This document shows, piece after piece, positions 46,357 to 59,200 of a stretch of 64,000 nucleotides of DNA. Source of the stretch: Petrolisthes cinctipes (lineage: Eukaryota; Arthropoda; Malacostraca; Decapoda; Porcellanidae). The translations under genes and the position numbers were made by a program. The notes below the pieces were generated by a model. That model was given only the letters and a program-made list of their open reading frames with translations. It had not been told where the DNA came from and searched no databases. The stretch lies in the NCBI GenBank assembly GCA_033782935.1, contig JAWQEG010000488.1, positions 372,001-436,000 on the forward strand, read 5' to 3'. Position 1 is the stretch's first letter; each line of letters starts with the position of its first letter.

Positions 46357-49300
46357 GTGTTAGAGTATTTTCAAAATACAGGCCAAAAACATACTGAAAA
46401 TCGATCTTTTAGGTGCCCAAAAGTCGATATGTGCATGCATCTTCTGTACCCGTTTATATCTCAAATTCTGGCCCTAAAACACCCGAAAATTCGATATTTT
46501 GGGGTCCCAGAAGCGATCTGTACATGCCTACTCCGTGTTAAAGTATTTTCAAAATTAAGGCCCAAAACATGCTGAAAATCGATATTTTTTGTGCCCAAAG
46601 TCAATATGTGCATGTATCTTCTGTACCCGTTTATATCTCAAATTCAGGCTCAAAACACCCGAAAATTCAATATTTTGGGGTCCCAGAAGCAATCTGTACA
46701 TGCCTACTCAGTGCCAGAATATTTTCAAAATATAGGCTAAAAACATGCTAAAAATCGACATTTTAGGTGCCAAAAAATCGATATCTCAAATTCAGTCCCA
46801 AAACACCCGAAAATTCGATATTTAGAGGTCCCAGAAGGTATCTGTACATGCCTACTCCGTGTTAGAGTATTTTCAAAATACAGGCCAAAAACATACTGAA
46901 AATTGATCTTTTAGGTGCCCAAAAGTCGATATGTGCATGCATCTTCTGTATCCGTTTATATCTCAAATTCTGGCCCTAAACACCCGAAAACTCGATATTT
47001 TGGGGTCCCAGAAGCGATCTGTACATGCCTACTTCGTGTTAGAGTATTTTTAAAATTCAGGCCCAAAACATGCTGAAAATCGATATTTTTGGTGCCCAAA
47101 GTCAATATGTGCATGTATCTTCTGTACCCGTTTATATCTCAAATTCAGGCTCAAAACACCCGAAAATTCAATATTTTGGGGTCCCAGAAGCAATCTGTGC
47201 ATGCCTACTCAGTGCTAGAATATATTCAAAATATAGGCTAAAAACATGCTAAAAATCGATCTTTTAGGTGCGAAAAAGTCGATATCTCAAATTCAGTCCC
47301 AAAACACCCGAAAATTCGATATATAGGGGTCCCAGAAGCGATCTGTACATGTCTACTCCGTGTTAGAGTGTTTTCAAAATACATGCTCAAAACATACTGA
47401 AAATCGATCTTTTAGGTGCACAGAAGTCGATATGTGCATGCATCTTCAGTACCCGTTTATATCTCAAATTCAGGCTCAAAAACACCCGAAAATTCAATAT
47501 TTTGGGGTCCCAGAAGCAATCTGTACATGCCTACTCAGTGTTAGAGTTTTTTCAAAATACTGGCCCAAAACATGCTGAAAATCGATATTTTAGATGCCCA
47601 AAGTCAATATGTGCATGTATCTTCTGTACCCGTTTATATCTCAAATTCAGGCTCAAAACACCCGAAAATTCAATATTTTGGGGTCCCAGAAGCAATCTGT
47701 ACATGCCTACACAGTGCTAGAATATTTTCAAAATATAGGCTAAAAACATGCTAAAAATCGATATAATAGGTGCCAAAAAATCGATATCTCAAATTCAGTC
47801 CCATAACACCCGAAAATTCGATATTTTGAGGTCACAGAAGGTATCTGTACATGCCTACTCCGTGTTAGAGTATTTTCAAAATACAGGCCAAAAACATACT
47901 GAAAATCGGTCTTTTAGGTGCCCAAAAGTCGATATGTGCATGCATCTTCTGTACCCGTTTATATCTCAAATTCTGGCCCTATACACCCGAAAATTCGATA
48001 TTTTGGGGTCCCAGAAGCGATCTCTACATGCCTACTCCGTGTTAGAGTATTTTCAAAATTAAGGCCCAAAACATACTGAAAATCGATATTTTTGGTGCCC
48101 AAAGTCAATATGTGCATGTATCTTCTGTACCCGTTTATATCTCAAATTCAGGTTCAAAACACCCGAAAATTCAATATTTTGGGGTCCAAGAAGCAATCTG
48201 TACAGTGCTAGAATATTTTCAAAATATAGGCTAAAAACATGCTAAAAATCGATCTTTTAGGTGCCAAAAAGTCGATATCTCAAATTCTGGCCGTAAACAC
48301 CCGAAAATTCGATATTTTGGGGTCCCAGAAGCGATCTGTACATGCCTACTCCGTGTTAGAGTATTTTCAAAATTCAGGCCCAAAACATGCTGAAAATCGA
48401 TATTTTTGGTGCCCAAAGTTAATATGTGCATGTATCTTCTGTACCCGTTTATATCTCAAATTCAGGCTCAAAACACCCGAAAATTCAATATTTTGGGGTC
48501 CCAGAAGCAATCTGTACATGCCTACACAGTGCTAGAATATTTTCAAAATATAGGCTAAAAACATGCTAAAAATCAACATTTTAGGTGCCAAAAAATTGAT
48601 ATCTCAAATTCAGTCCCAAAACACCCGAAAATTCGATATTTAGAGGTCACATAAGGTATCTGTACATGCCTACTCCGTGTTAGAGTATTTTCAAAATACA
48701 GGCCAAAAACATACTGAAAATCGATCTTTTAGGTGCCCAAAAGTCGATATGTGCATGCATCTTCTGTACCCGTTTATATCTCAAATTCTGGCCCTAAACA
48801 CCCGAAAATTCGATATTTTGGGGTCCTAGAAGCGATCTCTACATGCCTACTCCGTGTTAGAGTATTTTCAAAATTAAGGCCCAAAACATACTGAAAATCG
48901 ATATTTTTGGTGCCCAAAGTCAATATGTGCATGTATCTTCTGTACCCGTTTATATCTCAAATTCAGGTTCTAAACACCCGAAAATTCAATATTTTGGGGT
49001 CCAAGAAGCAATCTGTACAGTGCTAGAATATTTTCAAAATATAGGCTAAAAACATGCTAAAAATCGATCTTTTAGGTGCCAAAAAGTCGATATCTCAAAT
49101 TCAGTCCCAAAACACCCGAAAATTCGATATTTAGGGGTCCCAGAAGCGATCTGTACATGCCTACTCCGTGTTTAGAGTATTTTCAAAATACATGCTCAAA
49201 ACATACTGAAAATCGATCTTTTAGGTGCACAAAAGTCGATATGTGCATGCATCTTCAGTACCCGTTTATATCTCAAATTCAGGCTCAAAACACCCGAAAA

Positions 49301-49669
49301 TTCAATATTTTGGGGTCCCAGAAGCAATCTGTACATGCCTACTCAGTGTTAGAGTATTTTCAAAATACAGGCCCAAAACATGCTGAAAATCGATATTTTA
49401 GATGCCCAAAGTCAATATGTGTATGTATCTTCTGTACCCGTTTATATCTTAAATTCAGGCTCAAAACACCCGAAAATTCAATATTTTGGGGTCCCAGAAG
49501 CAATCTGTACATGCCTACACAGTGCTAGAATATTTTCAAAATATAGGCTAAAAACATGCTAAAAACCGACATTTTAGGTGCCAAAAAATTGATATCTCAA
49601 ATTCAGTCCCAAAACACCCGAAAATTCGATATTTAGAGGTCCCAGAAGGTATCTGTACATGCCTACTCC
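46357..49669. repeat. Mixed HOR segment with 815-bp doubling
   Basis: Monomer starts: A2 46357 (178), B2 46535, C2 46711, A2 46859, B2 47036, C1 47212, A1 47360 (178), B1 47538, C2 47714, A2 47862, B2s 48039, C 48205, B2 48353, C2 48529, A2 48677, B2s 48854, C1 49020, A1 49168 (178), B1 49346, C2 49522. The pair A2-B2s at 47862 and 48677 are 815 bp apart and share rare changes: gcgatctctac, aaaattaaggccc, aggttc and ggtccaagaag. The extra T in gtgtttagag at 49168 is shared with 19929 and 36772, linking this place to the large modules. Confidence 0.86.
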
Positions 49670-51487
49670 GTGTTAGAATATTTTCAAAATACAGGCCAAA
49701 AACATACAGAAAATCGATCTTTTAGGTGCCCAAAAGTCGATATGTGCATGCATCTTCTGTACCCGTTTATATCTCAAATTCTGGCCCTAAACACCCGAAA
49801 ATTCGATATTTTGGGGTCCCAGAAGCGATCTGTACATGCCTACTCCGTGTTAGAGTATTTTCAAAATTCAGGCCCAAAACATGCTGAAAATCGATATTTT
49901 TGGTGCCCAAAGTCAATATGTGCATGTATCTTCTGTACCCGTTTATATCTCAAATTCAGGCTCAAAACACCCGAAAATTCAATATTTTGGGGTCCCAGAA
50001 GCAATCTGTACATGCCTACTCAGTGCTAGAATATTTTCAAAATATAGGCTAAAAACATGATAAAAATCGATCTTTTAGGTGCCAAAAAGTCGATATCTCA
50101 AATTCAGTCCCAAAACACCCGAAAATTCGATATTTAGGGGTCCCAGAAGCGATCTGTACATGCCTACTCCGTGTTAGAGTATTTTCAAAATACATGCTCA
50201 AAACATACTGAAAATCGATCTTTTAGGTGCACAAAAGTCGATATGTGCATGCATCTTCAGTACCCGTTTATATCTCAAATTCAGGCTCAAAACACCCGAA
50301 AATTCAATATTTTGGGGTCCCAGAAGCAATCCGTACATGCCTACTCAGTGTTAGAGTATTTTCAAAATACAGTCCCAAAACATGCTGAAAATCGATATTT
50401 TAGATGCCCAAAGTCAATATGTGCATGTATCTTCTGTACCCGTTTATATCTCAAATTCAGGCTCAAAACACCCGAAAATTCAATATTTTGGGGTCCCAGA
50501 AGCAATCTGTACATGCCTACACAGTGCTAGAATATTTTCAAAATATAGGCTAAAAACATGTTAAAAATCGACATTTTAGGTGCCAAAAAATCGATATCTC
50601 AAATTCAGTCCCAAAACACCCGAAAATTCAATATTTAGAGGTCCCAGAAGGTGTCTGTACATGCCTACTCCGTGTTAGAGTATTTTCAAAATACAGGCCA
50701 AAAACATACTGAAAATCGATCTTTTAGGTGCCCAAAAGTCGATATGTGCATTCATCTTCTGTACCCGTTTATATCTCAAATTCTGGCCCTAAACACCCGG
50801 AAATTCGATATTTTGGGGTCCCAGAAGCGATCTGTACATGCCTACTCCGTGTTAGAGTATTTTCAAAATTCAGGCCCAAAACATACTGAAAATCGATATT
50901 TTTGGTGCCCAAAGTCAATATGTGCATGTATCTTCTGTACCCGTTTATATCTCAAATTCAGGCTCAAAACACCCGAAAATTCAATATTTTGGGGTCCCAG
51001 AAGCAATCTGTACAGTGCTAGAATATTTTCAAAATATAGGCTAAAAACATGCTAAAAATCGATCTTTTAGGTGCCAAAAAGTCGATATCTCAAATTCAGT
51101 CCCAAAACACCCGAAAATTCGATATTTAGGGGTCCCAGAAGCGATCTGTACATGCCTACTCCGTGTTAGAGTACTTTCAAAATACATGCTCAAAACATAC
51201 TGAAAATCGATCTTTTAGGTGCACAAAAGTCGATGTGTGCATGCATCTTCAGTACCCGTTTATATCTCAAATTCAGGCTCAAAACACCCGAAAATTCAAT
51301 ATTTTGGGGTCCCAGAAGCAATCTGTACATGCCTACTCAGTGTTAGAGTATTTTTAAAATACAGGCTAAAAACATGCTAAAAATCGACATTTTAGGTGCC
51401 AAAAAATCGATATCTCAAATTCAGTCCCAAAACACCCGAAAATTCGATATTAAGAGGTCCCAGAAGGTATCTGTACATGCTTACTCC
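49670..51487. repeat. HOR segment before the 4.79-kb modules
   Basis: Monomer starts: A2 49670, B2 49847, C1 50023, A1 50171, B1 50348, C2 50524, A2 50672, B2s 50849, C1 51015, A1 51163, B/C2 hybrid 51340. The order is canonical until the last monomer, where a B-type start (gtgttagagtatttttaaaa) runs straight into a C2 body (ggctaaaaacatgc, gacattttagg). One B1 is thus missing at the edge of the next module. Confidence 0.87.
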
Positions 51488-53972
51488 ATGTTAGAGTATT
51501 TTCAAAATACAGGCCAAAAACATACTGAAAATCGATCTTTTAGGTGCCCAAAAGTCGATATGTGCATGCATCTTCTGTACCCGTTTATATCTCAAATTCT
51601 GGCCCTAAACACCCGAAAATTCAATATTTTGGGGTCCCAGAAGCGATCTGTACATGCCTACTCCGTGTTAGAGTATTTTCAAAATTCAGGCCCAAAACAT
51701 GCTGAAAATCGATATATTTGGTGCCCAAAGTCAATATGTGCATGTATCTTCTGTACCCGTTTATATCTCAAATTCAGGCTCAAAACACCCGAAAATTCAA
51801 TATTTTGGGGTCCCAGAAGCAATCTGTACATGCCTACTCAGTGCTAGAATATTTTCAAAATATAGGCTAAAAACATGCTAAAAATCGATCTTTTAGGTGC
51901 CAAAAAGTCGATATCTCAAATTCAGTCCCAAAACACCCGAAAATTCGATATTTAGGGGTCCCAGAAGCGATCTGTACATGCCTACTCCGTGTTAGAGTAT
52001 TTTCAAAATACATGCTCAAAACATACTGAAAATCGATCTTTTAGGTGCACAAAAGTCGATATGTGCATGCATCTTCAGTACCCGTTTATATCTCAAATTC
52101 AGGCTCAAAACACCCGAAAATTCAATATTTTGGGGTCCCAGAAGCGATCTGTACATGCATACTCCGTGTTAGAGTATTTTCAAAATACAGGCCCAAAACA
52201 TGCTGAAAATCGATATTTTTGGTGCCCAAAGTCGATATGTGCATGCATCTTCAGTACCCGTTTATATCTCAAATTCAGGCTCAAAACACCCGAAAATTCA
52301 ATATTTTGGTGTCCCAGAAGCAATCTGTACAGTGCTTGAATATTTTCAAAATATAGGCTAAAAACATGCTAAAAATCGATCTTTTAGGTGCCAAAAAGTC
52401 GATATCTCAAATTCAGTCACAAAACACCCGAAAATTCGATATTTAGGGGTCCCAGAAGCAATCTGTACATGCCTACTCATTGTTAGAGTATTTTCAAAAT
52501 ACAGGCCCAAAACATGCTGAAAATCTATATTTTAGATGCCCAAAGTCAATATGTGCATGTATCTTCTGTACCCGTTTATATCTCAAATTCAGGCTCAAAA
52601 CACCCGAAAATTCAATATTTTGGGGTCCCAGAAGCAATCTGTACATGCCTACACAGTGCTAGAATATTTTCAAAATATAGGCTAAAAACATGCTAAAAAT
52701 CGAAATTTTAGGTGCCAAAAAATCGATATCTCAAATTCAGTCCGAAAACACCCGAAAATTCGATATTTAGAGGTCCCAGAAGGTATCTGTACATGCTTAC
52801 TCCATGTTAGAGTATTTTCAAAATACAGGCCAAAAACATACTGAAAATCGATCTTTTAGGTGCCCAAAAGTCGATATGTGCATGCATCTTCTGTACCCGT
52901 TTATATCTCAAATTCTGGCCCTAAACACCCGAAAATTCGATATTTTGGGGTCCCAGAAGCGATCTGTACATGCCTACTCCGTGTTAGAGTATTTTCAAAA
53001 TTAAGGCCCAAAACATGCTGAAAATCGATATTTTTGGTGCCCAAAGTCAATATGTGCATGTATCTTCTGTACCCGTTTATATCTCAAATTCAGGCTCAAA
53101 ACACCCGAAAATTCAATATTTTGGGGTCCCAGAAGCAATCTGTACAGTGCTAGAATAATTTCAAAATATAGGCTAAAAACATGCTAAAAATCGATCTTTT
53201 AGGTGCCAAAAAGTCGATATCTCAAATTCAGTCCCAAAACATCCGAAAATTCGATATTTAGGGGTCCCAGAAGCGATCTGTACATGCCTACTCCGTGTTA
53301 GAGTATTTTCAAAATACATGCTCAAAACATACTGAAAATCGATCTTTTAGGTGCACAAAAGTCGATATGTGCATGCATCTTCAGTACCCGTTTATATCTC
53401 AAATTCAGGCTCAAAACACCTGAAAATTCAATATTTTGGGGTCCCAGAAGCAATCTGTACATGCCTACTCAGTGTTATAGTATTTTCAAAATACAGGCCC
53501 AAAACATGCTGAAAATCGATATTTTAGATGCCCAAAGTCAAAATGTGCATGTATCTTCTGTACCCGTTTATATCTCAAATTCAGGCTCAAAACACCCGAA
53601 AATTCAATATTTTGGGGTCCCAGAAGCAATCTGTACATGCCTACACAGTGCTAGGATATTTTCAAAATATAGACTAAAAACATGCTAAAAATCGACATTT
53701 TAGGTGCCAAAAAATCAATATCTCAAATTCAGTCCGAAAACACCCGAAAATTCGATATTTAGAGGTCCCAGAAGGTATCTGTACATGCTTACTCCATGTT
53801 AGAGTATTTTCAAAATACAGGCCAAAAACATACTGAAAATCGATCTTTTAGGTGCCCAAAAGTCGATATGTGCATGCATCTTCTGTACCCGTTTATATCT
53901 CAAATTCTGGCCCTAAACACCCGAAAATTCGATATTTTGGGGTCCCAGAAGCGATCTGTACATGCCTACTCC

Positions 53973-54148
53973 GTGTTAGAGTATTTTCAAAATTCAGGCC
54001 CAAAACATGCTGAAAATCGATATTTTTGGTGCCCAAAGTCAATATGTGCATGTATCTTCTGTACCCGTTTATATCTCAAATTCAGGCTCAAAACACCCGA
54101 AAATTCAATATTTTGGGGTCCCAGAAGCAATCTGTACATGCCTACTCA
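53973..54148 (+). repeat. Type monomer B2 (176 bp)
   Basis: B2 carries caaaattcaggcccaaaac and gatatttttggtgcccaaag, and ends in cctactcagtgctag. It follows A2. B2 is the monomer in which the ancestral half-repeat structure is easiest to see: its first half begins tcaaaattcaggcccaaaac and its second half tcaaattcaggctcaaaac. Confidence 0.92.
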
Positions 54149-55965
54149 GTGCTAGAATATTTTCAAAATATAGGCTAAAAACATGCTAAAAATCGACATT
54201 TTAGGTGCCAAAAAATCGATATCTCAAATTCAGTCCCAAAACACCCGAAAATTCGATATTTAGAGGTCCCAGAAGGTATCTGTACATGCCTACTCCGTGT
54301 TAGAGTATTTTCAAAATACAGGCCAAAAACATACTGAAAATCGATCTTTTATGTGCCCAAAAGTCGATATGTGCATGCATCTTCTGTACCCGTTTATATC
54401 TCAAATTCTGGCCCTAAACACCCGAAAATTCGATATTTTGGGGTCCCAGAAGCGATCTGTACATGCCTACTCCGTGTTAGAGTATTTTCAAAATTCAGGC
54501 CCAAAACATGCTGAAAATCGATATTTTTGATGCCCAAAGTCAATATGTGCAAGTATCTTCTGTACCCGTTTATATCTCAAATTCAGGCTCAAAACACCCG
54601 AAAATTCAATATTTTGGGGTCCCAGAAGCAATCTGTACAGTGCTAGAATAATTTCAAAATATAGGCTAAAAACATGCTAAAAATCGATCTTTTAGGTGCC
54701 AAAAAGTCGATATCTCAAATTCAGTCCCAAAACATCCGAAAATTCGATATTTAGGGGTCCCAGAAGCGACCTGTACATGCCTACTCCGTGTTAGAGTATT
54801 TTCAAAATACATGCTCAAAACATACTGAAAATCGATCTTTTAGGTGCACAAAGTCAATATGTGCATGTATCTTCTGTACCCGTTTATATCTCAAATTCAG
54901 GCTCAAAACAACCGAAAATTCAATATTTTGGGGTCCCAGAAGCAATCTGTGCATGCCTACTCAGTGTTAGAGTATTTTCAAAATACAGGCCCAAAATATG
55001 CTGAAAATCGATATTTTAGATGCCCAAAGTCAATATGTGCATGTATCTTCTGTACCCGTTTATATCTCAAATTCAGGCTCAAAACAACCGAAAATTCAAT
55101 ATTTTGGGGTCCCAGAAGCAATCTGTACATGCATACACAGTGCTAGAATATTTTCAAAATATAGGCTAAAAACATGCTAAAAATCGATATTTTAGGTGCC
55201 AAAAAATCGATATCTCAAATTCAGTTCCAAAACACCCGAAAATTCGATATTTAGAGGTCCCAGAAGGTATCTGTACATGCTTACTCCGTTTTAGAGTATT
55301 TTCAAAATACAGGCCAAAAACATACTGAAAATCGATCTTTTAGGTGCCCAAAAGTCGATATGTGCATGCATCTTCTGTACCCGTTTATATCTCAAATTCT
55401 GGCCCTAAACACCCGAAAATTCGATATTTTGGGGTCCCAGAAGCGATCTGTACATGCCTACTCCGTGTTAGAGTATTTTCAAAATTCAGGCCCAAAACAT
55501 GCTGAAAATCGATATTTTTGGTGCCCAAAGTCAATATGTGCATGTATCTTCTGTACCCGTTTATATCTCAATTTCAGGCTCAAAACACCCGAAAATTCAA
55601 TATTTTGGGGTCCCAGAAGCAATCTGTACATGCCTACTCAGTGCTAGAATATTTTCAAAATATAGGCTAAAAACATGCTAAAAATCGATCTTTTAGGTGC
55701 CAAAAAGTCGATATCTCAAATTCAGTCCCAAAACACATGAAAATTCGATATTTAGGGGTCCCAGAAGCGATCTGTACATGCCTACTCCGTGTTAGAATAT
55801 TTTCAAAATACATGCTCAAAACATATTGAAAATCGATCTTTTAGGTGCACAAAAGTCGATATGTGCATGCATCTTCAGTACCCGTTTATATTTCAAATTC
55901 AGGCTCAAAACACCCGAAAATTCAATATTTTGGGGTCCCAGAAGCAATCTGTACATGCCTACTCA

Positions 55966-56131
55966 GTGTTAGAGTATTTTCAAAATACAGGCCCAAAACA
56001 TGCTGAAAATCGATATTTTAGATGCCCAAAGTCAATATCTTCTGTACCCGTTTATATCTCAAATTCAGGCTCAAAACACCCGAAAATTCAATATTTTGGG
56101 GTCCCAGAAGCAATCTGTACATGCCTACACA
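55966..56131 (+). repeat. B1 monomer with a first-half 10-bp deletion
   Basis: This B1 reads gtcaatatcttctg where other B1 copies read gtcaatatgtgcatgtatcttctg, a 10-bp loss. The copy at 60759-60924 has the same deletion. The site is the first-half counterpart of the place where B2s and the ctgttcagtg variant lose 10 bp in the second half. Confidence 0.88.
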
Positions 56132-56279
56132 GTGCTAGAATATTTTCAAAATATAGGCTAAAAACATGCTAAAAACCGACATTTTAGGTGCCAAAAAATC
56201 GATATCTCAAATTCAGTCCCAAAACACCCGAAAATTCGATATTAAGAGGTCCCAGAAGGTATCTGTACATGCTTACTCC

Positions 56280-59200
56280 ATGTTAGAGTATTTTCAAAAT
56301 ACAGGCCAAAAACATACTGAAAATCGATCTTTTAGGTGCCCAAAAGTCGATATGTGCATGCATCTTCTGTACCCGTTTATATCTCAAATTCTGGCCCTAA
56401 ACACCCGAAAATTCAATATTTTGGGGTCCCAGAAGCGATCTGTACATGCCTACTCCGTGTTAGAGTATTTTCAAAATTCAGGCCCAAAACATGCTGAAAA
56501 TCGATATATTTGGTGCCCAAAGTCAATATGTGCATGTATCTTCTGTACCCGTTTATATCTCAAATTCAGGCTCAAAACACCCGAAAATTCAATATTTTGG
56601 GGTCCCAGAAGCAATCTGTACATGCCTACTCAGTGCTAGAATATTTTCAAAATATAGGCTAAAAACATGCTAAAAATCGATCTTTTAGGTGCCAAAAAGT
56701 CGATATCTCAAATTCAGTCCCAAAACACCCGAAAATTCGATATTTAGGGGTCCCAGAAGCGATCTGTACATGCCTACTCCGTGTTAGAGTATTTTCAAAA
56801 TACATGCTCAAAACATACTGAAAATCGATCTTTTAGGTGCACAAAAGTCGATATGTGCATGCATCTTCAGTACCCGTTTATATCTCAAATTCATGCTCAA
56901 AACACCCGAAAATTCAATATTTTGTGGTCCCAGAAGCGATCTGTACATGCATACTCCGTGTTAGAGTATTTTCAAAATTCAGGCCCAAAACATGCTGAAA
57001 ATCGATATTTTTGGTGCCCAAAGTCGATATGTGCATGCATCTTCAGTACCCGTTTATATCTCAAATTCAGGCTCAAAACACCCGAAAATTCAATATTTTG
57101 GTGTCCCAGAAGCAATCTGTACAGTGCTAGAATATTTTCAAAATATAGGTTAAAAACATGCTAAAAATCGATCTTTTAGGTGCCAAAAAGTCGATATCTC
57201 AAATTCAGTCCCAAAACACCCGAAAATTCGATATTTAGGGGTCCCAGAAGCAATCTGTACATGCCTACTCATTGTTAGAGTATTTTCAAAATACAGGCCC
57301 AAAACATGCTGAAAATCGATATTTTAGATGCCCAAAGTCAATATGTGCATGTATCTTCTGTACCCGTTTATATCTCAAATTCAGGCTCAAAACACCCGAA
57401 AATTCAATATTTTGGGGTCCCAGAAGCAATCTGTACATGCCTACACAGTGCTAGAATATTTTCAAAATATAGGCTAAAAACATGCTAAAAATCGAAATTT
57501 TAGGTGCCAAAAAATCGATATCTCAAATTCAGTCCGAAAACACCCGAAAATTCGATATTTAGAGGTCCCAGAAGGTATCTGTACATGCTTACTCCATGTT
57601 AGAGTATTTTCAAAATACAGGCCAAAAACATACTGAAAATCGATCTTTTAGGTGCCCAAAAGTCGATATGTGCATGCATCTTCTGTACCCGTTTATATCT
57701 CAAATTCTGGCCCTAAACACCCGAAAATTCGATATTTTGGGGTCCCAGAAGCGATCTGTACATGCCTACTCCGTGTTAGAGTATTTTCAAAATTAAGGCC
57801 CAAAACATGCTGAAAATCGATATTTTTGGTGCCCAAAGTCAATATGTGCATGTATCTTCTGTACCCGTTTATATCTCAAATTCAGGCTCAAAACACCCGA
57901 AAATTCAATATTTTGGGGTCCCAGAAGCAATCTGTACAGTGCTAGAATAATTTCAAAATATAGGCTAAAAACATGCAAAAAATCGATCTTTTAGGTGCCA
58001 AAAAGTCGATATCTCAAATTCAGTCCCAAAACATCCGAAAATTCGATATTTAGGGGTCCCAGAAGCGATCTGTACATGCCTACTCCGTGTTAGAGTATTT
58101 TCAAAATACATGCTCAAAACATACTGAAAATCGATCTTTTAGGTGCACAAAAGTCGATATGTGCATGCATCTTCAGTACCCGTTTATATCTCAAATTCAG
58201 GCTCAAAACACCTGAAAATTCAATATTTTGGGGTCCCAGAAGCAATCTGTACATGCCTACTCAGTGTTAGAGTATTTTCAAAATACAGGCCCAAAACATG
58301 CTGAAAATCGATATTTTAGATGCCCAAAGTCAAAATGTGCATGTATCTTCTGTACCCGTTTATATCTCAAATTCAGGCTCAAAACACCCGAAAATTCAAT
58401 ATTTTGGGGTCCCAGAAGCAATCTGTACATGCCTACACAGTGCTAGGATATTTTCAAAATATAGACTAAAAACATGCTAAAAATCGACATTTTAGGTGCC
58501 AAAAAATCAATATCTCAAATTCAGTCCGAAAACACCCGAAAATTCGATATTTAGAGGTCCCAGAAGGTATCTGTACATGCTTACTCCATGTTAGAGTATT
58601 TTCAAAATACAGGCCAAAAACATACTGAAAATCGATCTTTTAGGTGCCCAAAAGTCGATATGTGCATGCATCTTCTGTACCCGTTTATATCTCAAATTCT
58701 GGCCCTAAACACCCGAAAATTCGATATTTTGGGGTCCCAGAAGCGATCTGTACATGCCTACTCCGTGTTAGAGTATTTTCAAAATTCAGGCCCAAAACAT
58801 GCTGAAAATCGATATTTTTGGTGCCCAAAGTCAATATGTGCATGTATCTTCTGTACCCGTTTATATCTCAAATTCAGGCTCAAAACACCCGAAAATTCAA
58901 TATTTTGGGGTCCCAGAAGCAATCTGTACATGCCTACTCAGTGCTAGAATATTTTCAAAATATAGGCTAAAAACATGCTAAAAATCGACATTTTAGGTGC
59001 CAAAAAATCGATATCTCAAATTCAGTCCCAAAACACCCGAAAATTCGATATTTAGAGGTCCCAGAAGGTATCTGTACATGCCTACTCCGTGTTAGAGTAT
59101 TTTCAAAATACAGGCCAAAAACATACTGAAAATCGATCTTTTATGTGCCCAAAAGTCGATATGTGCATGCATCTTCTGTACCCGTTTATATCTCAAATTC

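Larger units (their letters stand above)
51488..56279. repeat. 4.79-kb module, copy 1
   Basis: Monomer starts: A2 51488, B2 51665, C1 51841, A1 51989, B2s 52166, C1 52332, B1 52480, C2 52656, A2 52804, B2s 52981, C1 53147, A1 53295, B1 53472, C2 53648, A2 53796, B2 53973, C2 54149, A2 54297, B2s 54474, C1 54640, A1/B 54788, B1 54964, C2 55140, A2 55288, B2 55465, C1 55641, A1 55789, B1 55966 (166 bp), C2 56132. Module-specific variants include actccatgttag before A2, cagtccgaaaac in C2, gaataatttc in C1, ttttgatgcc with gcaagtatc in B2s, and cagttcc in C2. At 54788 it carries an A1/B hybrid where copy 2 has a plain A1. Confidence 0.88.
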
